From: an uncultured Pirellula sp.
Lineage (GTDB): Bacteria > Planctomycetota > Planctomycetia > Pirellulales > Pirellulaceae
Assembly (NCBI GenBank): GCA_903892365.1
Contig: CAITIF010000179.1
Coordinates: forward strand, 1 to 10,592
DNA length: 10,592 nt
Direction: 5' to 3'
Shown: positions 6,239 to 10,592 of the stretch, in pieces
Layout of the letters: the number at the start of each line of letters is the position of its first letter
How positions within the stretch are numbered: position 1 is the first letter of the stretch
Notes under the pieces: generated by a model
What the model saw: only the letters and a program-made list of their open reading frames with translations
Databases searched by the model: none
What the model was told of the DNA's origin: nothing
Position numbers and translations under genes: made by a program

Positions 6239-7507
6239 ATGCTACCCCATGAATCAAACCCGATTTCCGAATCTCCGGGGCTGACCAGTCATAATTTACC
6301 GGATAAACGGTCAAAGACTAGCATGTGGGACCATTTTCGGGCGTCCATGGCGAATCGGAAAGCTGCTGGCCTGCACCGTGACGTTGTGGTCTCCACCCCG
6401 ATTTCGCCAACCCGAGTCGAGCGGAACGGGCAAGTTGCCATCAATTTTGGAGCAAATGACTACTTGGGGCTAGCCTGGCACCCGACTCTTTTTGCCTGGC
6501 CCAAGGCCTCAGCAGCATCCTCTCCGGAGGGTTCGGAGTTCCTCCGCTACGGAAGCGGGGCGAGCCCGATTGTCACGGGGCACACGGACGAACACGCCCG
6601 GCTGGTCCAGACCATTGCAGAATTTGAAGACACACACTCTGCGATCGTCTATTCAAGCGGCTATGCAGCCAACTTAGGGGTCGTTTCCGCGTTAGCAACC
6701 CGCAATGACATTATCTTTAGCGACGAACTGAACCATGCCAGTCTGATCGACGGCTGTCGACTTAGCCGAGCCAACGTTCAAGTGTATCCGCACGGCGATT
6801 CGCAGACACTGAGGCGATTAGTTCAGGAACATCGCCATCGGGGAAGATTCGGTTTCGTGGTAACCGATTCTGTTTTTAGTATGGATGGCGATCTTGCTCC
6901 CCTTTTGGAAATTGATGCCATCTGTCAGGAATTCGACATGCATTGTATTCTCGATGAGGCTCACGCAACGGGTGTCTACGGGCATTTTGGACGCGGATTG
7001 GCGGAGCATATCGGCGTTTCCGACGAACGTATGATTCGCATTGGCACGCTCAGCAAAGCCGTTGGTTGCAGCGGAGGTTTTGTGGCGGGGCGAAACGAGT
7101 TGATTGAATGGCTTGTGAACCATTCTCGCTCATGGATCTATAGCACCGCTTCACCGGTACCGAATTCTCATATCGCCGCTCGAGCCATTCGCCTTGTTCA
7201 AAACATGCATACAGAGCGAACCGCACTTCGCCAGAACGCTCAACGCTTACGACTGGCCATCGCAGGCCTAGGCTACAGCGTGGGGGAGGGGGACTGTCCT
7301 ATCATTCCCATTCGATTCCAAGATCCAAAGGCAGTAGTGGCTGCTAGCCAGGAGTTGCTCCGAAGGGGAATCTATGTTCCCGCCATTAGACCTCCCACTG
7401 TCCCGGAGGGCAAAAGCTTGCTGCGGGTCAGTCTATCAGTGGCTCATTCCTCGGACGATTGCCATTCACTGGTCGAAGGGCTTCGTCAAATCAAGAACCT
7501 TCCGTGA
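6239..7507 (+). CDS. bioF: 8-amino-7-oxononanoate synthase (alpha-oxoamine synthase family)
   Basis: This PLP enzyme condenses L-alanine with pimeloyl-ACP or pimeloyl-CoA to 8-amino-7-oxononanoate in biotin synthesis. It is 422 residues long against about 385 usual, because of a roughly 28-residue N-terminal extension. A second ATG at 6323 (MWDHFRASMANRKAAGL) is where most family members begin. Seen motifs are INFGANDYLGLAWHP, SGYAANLG, LNHASLIDG with PLP-stacking His166, SMDGDLAPL, DEAHATGVYG at 239-248, and the PLP lysine Lys273 in TLSKAVGCSGGF. The C-terminal IRPPTVPEGKSLLRVSLS matches the carboxylate-binding region. PIVTGH replaces the more common SRLVTGH. 2-amino-3-ketobutyrate CoA ligase (Kbl) belongs to the same superfamily, but the KAVGCSGGFVAG and IYSTASPVP segments fit BioF better. 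No other biotin gene is adjacent. The start at 6239 is chosen because it follows the AT-rich region closely, but 6323 remains possible. Confidence 0.87.
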   Translation: MLPHESNPISESPGLTSHNLPDKRSKTSMWDHFRASMANRKAAGLHRDVVVSTPISPTRVERNGQVAINFGANDYLGLAWHPTLFAWPKASAASSPEGSEFLRYGSGASPIVTGHTDEHARLVQTIAEFEDTHSAIVYSSGYAANLGVVSALATRNDIIFSDELNHASLIDGCRLSRANVQVYPHGDSQTLRRLVQEHRHRGRFGFVVTDSVFSMDGDLAPLLEIDAICQEFDMHCILDEAHATGVYGHFGRGLAEHIGVSDERMIRIGTLSKAVGCSGGFVAGRNELIEWLVNHSRSWIYSTASPVPNSHIAARAIRLVQNMHTERTALRQNAQRLRLAIAGLGYSVGEGDCPIIPIRFQDPKAVVAASQELLRRGIYVPAIRPPTVPEGKSLLRVSLSVAHSSDDCHSLVEGLRQIKNLP

Positions 7508-8498
7508 GCCGAGGACTATAGATCCAAGCCTGGACAAACCGTGTAGGGATGAAACCGTAGGCTTGATAGAGTCGAATGGCAGGAACATTCCGAGTGTCCA
7601 CAGCCAACGTCATCTCTTCAATGCCGCTTGTCCTACACCAAGCCAGTGCGTGCTCCATGATCCGTCTGGACAACCCACGACCGCGATACTCGGGAACGAA
7701 ACCAAGGTAAGTCAGTTCGCAGTTGGTACCGCAAGGTGAAAGCAGAAGACAACCCATGGGTTGCCCCGCATGCATCACTGCCCACCAAGAACGAGGCGAA
7801 CCGTCGAGTATCGATGCGTAACCTTCCAGAGTGCTGGCGATGCTTCTGATGCCATTCAATTCTGGGACATCGCGAGTTTCCACGTAAGTGGTTTCGATCA
7901 ATGACTGCCATTGGTCCGTGGACAGACAGGTATGGTCCGCAAAACTGAGAACAGGATCATCGCTCTCCTTCATTCGGCTGGGAACACTCTGCCAGGAATC
8001 AAGCGTCGTGTGTTCCATTTGCACTAACTTGGCCAAGGGCATCACGCGAGCTGCTAGAAAAGCTCTATCTTGAATGCATGTGTCAGAATCCACGGATGGC
8101 AGAGAGTTTGCACTTGCTTTCTGGATTTCGATCGCATCGGGATCGACCGAAGAAATCGCTTGAACGATTTCAATTCCTTGATCCACCGCTTGCGTACAAA
8201 GTGACTTGATGATTTGGACCAAGAGTGTTAGTTCCAGATCGTGATCCACTGGGGTCTGCTGCTGAACTGCTTGGACACGCAGATTTCCGATTACCCCTAG
8301 GGATCCGGGATAGAGACTCAGATATCCAGCAGCCTGATGGTTGCTTTCGACATGGTGCGCAACGAGAACGGGATGACGATATCGCGATTGCTCCTGCAGG
8401 TCTAGCAAAACAAGAATCAACTGATCGATCGATTCGTCTGGCAAGCCTTCATTGCACCAACGTACCCAATGAATCCATTCAGGATCGCGTGCTTCCAT
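7491..8498 (-). CDS. GNAT-family N-acetyltransferase, probable tandem-domain protein
   Basis: It transfers an acetyl (or other acyl) group from CoA to an unknown amine. Of 335 residues, the last 150 form a complete GNAT fold. LTYLGFVPEYRGRGLSRRIM contains the acetyl-CoA pyrophosphate loop (RGRGLSRR at 272-279), and NVPAIRLYQAYGF (304-316) is motif B. The first 160 residues look like a second, degraded GNAT domain. A strand-like AAGYLSLYPG is followed by a helix LLVQIIKSLCTQAVDQG and a VQAISS strand, but there is no CoA-binding R/Q-x-x-G-x-G/A loop. Such tandem arrangements are known, for example in mycothiol synthase. The ATG lies 3 bases after the lipoprotein gene's stop, with a weak GAAGTG ribosome site, so translation is probably coupled. 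Its 3' end overlaps the bioF 3' end by 17 bases. The substrate cannot be inferred. Confidence 0.85.
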   Translation of the reverse strand: MEARDPEWIHWVRWCNEGLPDESIDQLILVLLDLQEQSRYRHPVLVAHHVESNHQAAGYLSLYPGSLGVIGNLRVQAVQQQTPVDHDLELTLLVQIIKSLCTQAVDQGIEIVQAISSVDPDAIEIQKASANSLPSVDSDTCIQDRAFLAARVMPLAKLVQMEHTTLDSWQSVPSRMKESDDPVLSFADHTCLSTDQWQSLIETTYVETRDVPELNGIRSIASTLEGYASILDGSPRSWWAVMHAGQPMGCLLLSPCGTNCELTYLGFVPEYRGRGLSRRIMEHALAWCRTSGIEEMTLAVDTRNVPAIRLYQAYGFIPTRFVQAWIYSPRLTEGS

Positions 8499-8501
8499 GA
8501 T

Positions 8502-9413
8502 TCACTTCACCACGAACATCTCGTTTTTATTCAGTTCGCTCAGACGCACGATCAACAAAACAGGTTGTATTTCGCCTGACTTGGTCTTGGTCCGAAGATA
8601 AACCTCCCCAAGCCCTCGCGGTTCTTCTGTCGGCCCAATGACCAAACAGTCGCCTTGATGCAGCTTCAAATCGATCATCAAAGCGTTCCATGTTTTCGAT
8701 TCCCGAAGGGTATCCATATGAATTCCAGATTCACGCGGAACAGCCTTTCGCATCAATTCACCGTACTGCATCGCCGGTGTGATCTGGATGCGTGCACATT
8801 GATCGCTAAGTGGTTCGGCATGAATAGCAAACTGAAGATGCGGCGACAGGTACGCTTGATCGGTGACTGAATCGGAAACGTAATTCACGTTGACTTCTTC
8901 GTCGGTCAGTTTGCGGACAGTTAATTCCTTGCGTGCATTTTTTCGGCACCGCCAAAGTTGCGAGTAAGAAGACACGTCCGCCGCAAAGCCCGCTTGTTCG
9001 AGCGGATCTTTTTCCAATCGCTGGACCGTTTCTGTGACCCAGCTCGCGAGCATGGGGGGGACATCGCCAGAGATCTTACCAGCTCGCATTCCGTTTTTAT
9101 CGAGTCTGATCCTTAAGTCGGGTGCAATCACTTGTTCGTCAATCGCATCCCACATGGCGCCCAGTTCATCAGCCTGGCTGGGATTCAATCGAATCAGAAT
9201 GGTTTCGACCCCGGCTGTATCCGCGGGGCTTTTGGGGGTACCAAACCCACCAACCGCTTGTTTGGCAGGCTCTTCTCCGGACGGCAACCAGGACGCACAG
9301 CCTGGAAACGAACATAGCATCAAGCAACCAAACCAAGCCAAAAGCTCACTTCGTGGGCTCCATAAGGCTTGGCGATGATCAACTCGGTGGTTGCCTACGT
9401 GACATTCATCCAT
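8502..9413 (-). CDS. Putative lipoprotein of unknown function, planctomycete type
   Basis: I do not recognise the family. The 303-residue product begins with a basic segment, then a hydrophobic stretch LLAWFGCLMLCSF ending in FPGC. The lipobox is imperfect, with Cys39 as the probable lipidated residue, followed by a Pro/Gly-rich linker (to about 65). This suggests export and membrane anchoring by lipid. The mature part looks globular and mixed alpha/beta. It begins ETILIRLNPSQADELGAMWDAIDE and ends LLIVRLSELNKNEMFV. No catalytic motif stands out. The N-terminal part before the hydrophobic stretch is long (about 23 residues), so the true start may be at a later codon such as Val6 or Val11. It is followed 3 bases later by the GNAT gene and preceded by the TIGR03009-like gene, all in the same direction. 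Confidence 0.75.
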   Translation of the reverse strand: MDECHVGNHRVDHRQALWSPRSELLAWFGCLMLCSFPGCASWLPSGEEPAKQAVGGFGTPKSPADTAGVETILIRLNPSQADELGAMWDAIDEQVIAPDLRIRLDKNGMRAGKISGDVPPMLASWVTETVQRLEKDPLEQAGFAADVSSYSQLWRCRKNARKELTVRKLTDEEVNVNYVSDSVTDQAYLSPHLQFAIHAEPLSDQCARIQITPAMQYGELMRKAVPRESGIHMDTLRESKTWNALMIDLKLHQGDCLVIGPTEEPRGLGEVYLRTKTKSGEIQPVLLIVRLSELNKNEMFVVK

Positions 9414-9431
9414 AAGTTGGTTGCACTATTG

Positions 9432-9462
9432 AAAAGCACCCAACCTAGCGTCTCGGTTGGGT
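9432..9462 (-). terminator. Terminator-like hairpin between the TIGR03009-like and lipoprotein genes
   Basis: On the minus strand ACCCAACC (9462 to 9455) pairs perfectly with GGTTGGGT (9445 to 9438) around a 9-nt loop. GC and then TTTT (9435 to 9432) follow. This is a compact intrinsic-terminator shape, though the T-run is short. It overlaps the stop codon of the upstream gene and ends 18 bases before the lipoprotein start. It could terminate or attenuate transcription, or protect the 3' end of the upstream message. Confidence 0.5.
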
Positions 9463-10592
9463 TAAAGGCTGAGCGGATCCGCCTTGCGATTGCGGAGGAA
9501 CCGTGGCCGACCGAAGATCTCCTGCGCCTGGTGGAGCGTACGGTACTTCAACCATCTTCCAATCCTTGGGAATGTCCAATGGCAAAAACTCTTTTCGCCA
9601 AACGGCCTCATCAATCTTTTGCAGGAGCGTCGCGTTCTTCTCGCGATCGGTGAACTCAAAGACTTCGCGATTATCGACAAAGGTCTCGCCAGGTTCATCA
9701 ATGTGTTCCGTATTGTACTTGACCACCATGGATGGCAAGAACTGCTTACGATCGAGATAGACTTCCACGTGATCGTAGTTCACTGCGTCGGCCTGGAGCT
9801 TGGGATGAACTTCAATCACAAAGATATCGTTGTTGGGGGATGGCTTCATTCGCATCCAATAACGCGCTTTCATCTTGTCGGCATTCACACCAAAAACAAA
9901 AGGCATGGGTGAATCCAAGATAGCGCTACCCTTCATGTCCGGAGGAAGTTCGTGCTTGGTGCATCGGAGCTCTGTGCGATCGTAATCGTATACATGCTTC
10001 CCATCGCATAACCACCACTCGCCAAAACGGTTTGGAAACTCTTTGTATTCAGGGAGCTTACCGTTCACTTGTCCTGTCATGGAAAGCAATCGTTCGATTT
10101 TGAACAAGCCTTGGTCGGGTGCCAAATACTTGACTTCGCCGGCCGAGATCGTTGTCGGAACCTCGCGAACATCTTTGCCTAGCTGCTGAGCCAACTGGGC
10201 AACGAAGTTATCATTCGAATTGTATTGCCATCGCTTGAACTTACTTGAAAATCGCGTGATGTCTGCGGTCGACTTTTCCCAATAAATCAGGACTTGATCG
10301 AGATGTTGTAGTTCCTGCGGCGTCAAAGGATTTGCCGCAAACGGATCCTTCACTACCACAGGACTTCCTGCTTCGCCAACTGGTATCGAACCAGCCGCTG
10401 GAACTTGGTTCAAATTAGGATTCAAATTGGGGTTGGCCGGTGCCCCCGGTTGACCTTGCAACTGACCCTGCGGTTGGCGGGCCGCACCGTTTGGCTGGAT
10501 AGGAGCACCTTGTCCCTGTCGATTGCCGTAGCCGCCAGCCGGCGGAGCAACCCCCTGTTGTGCTTGTACGGATGTTTCAAGACCGATTGCGC
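9445..10592 (-). CDS. Secreted protein resembling the planctomycete TIGR03009 domain (5' end outside the window)
   Basis: About 381 residues are visible and the frame stays open through the right edge, so the N-terminus lies outside. A TTG at 10461 is an internal Leu codon rather than the start, because sensible coding continues upstream. At the edge, IGLETSVQA followed by QQ looks like the end of a signal peptide with a V-x-A cleavage site, so the protein is probably exported. A Gln/Pro/Gly/Asn-rich linker follows (to about residue 90), including NPNLNPNLN. The folded domain begins LTPQELQHLDQVLIYWEKS and continues through FGEWWLCDGKHVYDYDR and DHVEVYLDRKQFLPSMVVKYN. This resembles a planctomycete-restricted family (TIGR03009) of unknown function. 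The strand-rich pattern and repeated reporting-type motifs recall LolA/LolB-like lipoprotein carriers, but that is speculation. It ends in a Pro/Gln-rich tail. It is first in the visible part of the minus-strand cluster. Confidence 0.8.
   Translation of the reverse strand, partial: AIGLETSVQAQQGVAPPAGGYGNRQGQGAPIQPNGAARQPQGQLQGQPGAPANPNLNPNLNQVPAAGSIPVGEAGSPVVVKDPFAANPLTPQELQHLDQVLIYWEKSTADITRFSSKFKRWQYNSNDNFVAQLAQQLGKDVREVPTTISAGEVKYLAPDQGLFKIERLLSMTGQVNGKLPEYKEFPNRFGEWWLCDGKHVYDYDRTELRCTKHELPPDMKGSAILDSPMPFVFGVNADKMKARYWMRMKPSPNNDIFVIEVHPKLQADAVNYDHVEVYLDRKQFLPSMVVKYNTEHIDEPGETFVDNREVFEFTDREKNATLLQKIDEAVWRKEFLPLDIPKDWKMVEVPYAPPGAGDLRSATVPPQSQGGSAQPLTQPRR
10409..10432 (-). repeat. 12-bp tandem repeat encoding NPNLNPNLN in the secreted protein linker
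   Basis: Two near-identical 12-base units, TTCAAATTAGGA (10409-10420) and TTCAAATTGGGG (10421-10432) on the plus strand, encode a repeated Asn-Pro-Asn-Leu on the minus strand. They lie in the flexible linker after the presumed signal peptide and probably vary in copy number between relatives. Confidence 0.6.

Noticed and set aside
9445..10461. Taking TTG at 10461 as the start of the TIGR03009-like gene
   Set aside because: The frame remains open to the edge with a Gln/Pro/Gly-rich continuation and an apparent signal-peptide cleavage site, so the codon is an internal leucine.
1..10592. Search for CRISPR arrays, insertion sequences, toxin-antitoxin pairs, tRNA genes, phage genes or a defence island
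   Set aside because: No regularly spaced repeats, transposase-like products, terminal inverted repeats, small paired genes or tRNA-like cloverleaf were seen. The genes are housekeeping or lineage-typical.

Overview
The window looks like ordinary chromosome from a planctomycete, probably a Pirellulales/Rhodopirellula-like bacterium. The grounds are a secreted protein resembling the planctomycete-restricted TIGR03009 domain, a lineage-specific lipoprotein, almost no Shine-Dalgarno sequences before the starts, and moderate GC. This placement is inferred by eye from protein sequence, not from a database search. I see no mobile element, CRISPR array, tRNA or rRNA.

Layout. Bases 1-1699 (+) hold the C-terminal two thirds of the mismatch-repair ATPase MutS, cut by the left edge. 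A 345-base non-coding stretch follows, containing hairpins and paired TTTGACA motifs. Next come korA (2045-3988) and korB (4044-5063), the two subunits of a ferredoxin-dependent 2-oxoacid (probably 2-oxoglutarate) oxidoreductase. An RluA-type pseudouridine synthase follows almost without a gap and ends at 5729, probably in the same transcript. A single-domain response regulator (5744-6133, minus) faces it tail to tail. That regulator is divergent from a bioF-like 8-amino-7-oxononanoate synthase (6239-7507, +).

The right third is a minus-strand cluster read from the right edge leftward. It contains a secreted TIGR03009-like protein (cut by the right edge), a putative lipoprotein, and a GNAT acetyltransferase whose 3' end overlaps the 3' end of bioF by 17 bp. 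The lipoprotein and GNAT genes are 3 nt apart and surely co-transcribed. A terminator-like hairpin lies between the TIGR03009-like gene and the lipoprotein gene.

How the genes work together. KorAB would oxidatively decarboxylate 2-oxoglutarate to succinyl-CoA using CoA and ferredoxin, in place of the NAD-linked dehydrogenase complex. BioF performs the first committed step of biotin ring assembly. The other genes are housekeeping (MutS, RluA-type) or unassigned, and I see no pathway linking the clusters. I found no convincing new multi-gene system. The most interesting signals are small: a nested hairpin in the korA leader, a probable ATT start for the pseudouridine synthase, and the intra-operon hairpin over the stop codon of the TIGR03009-like gene.
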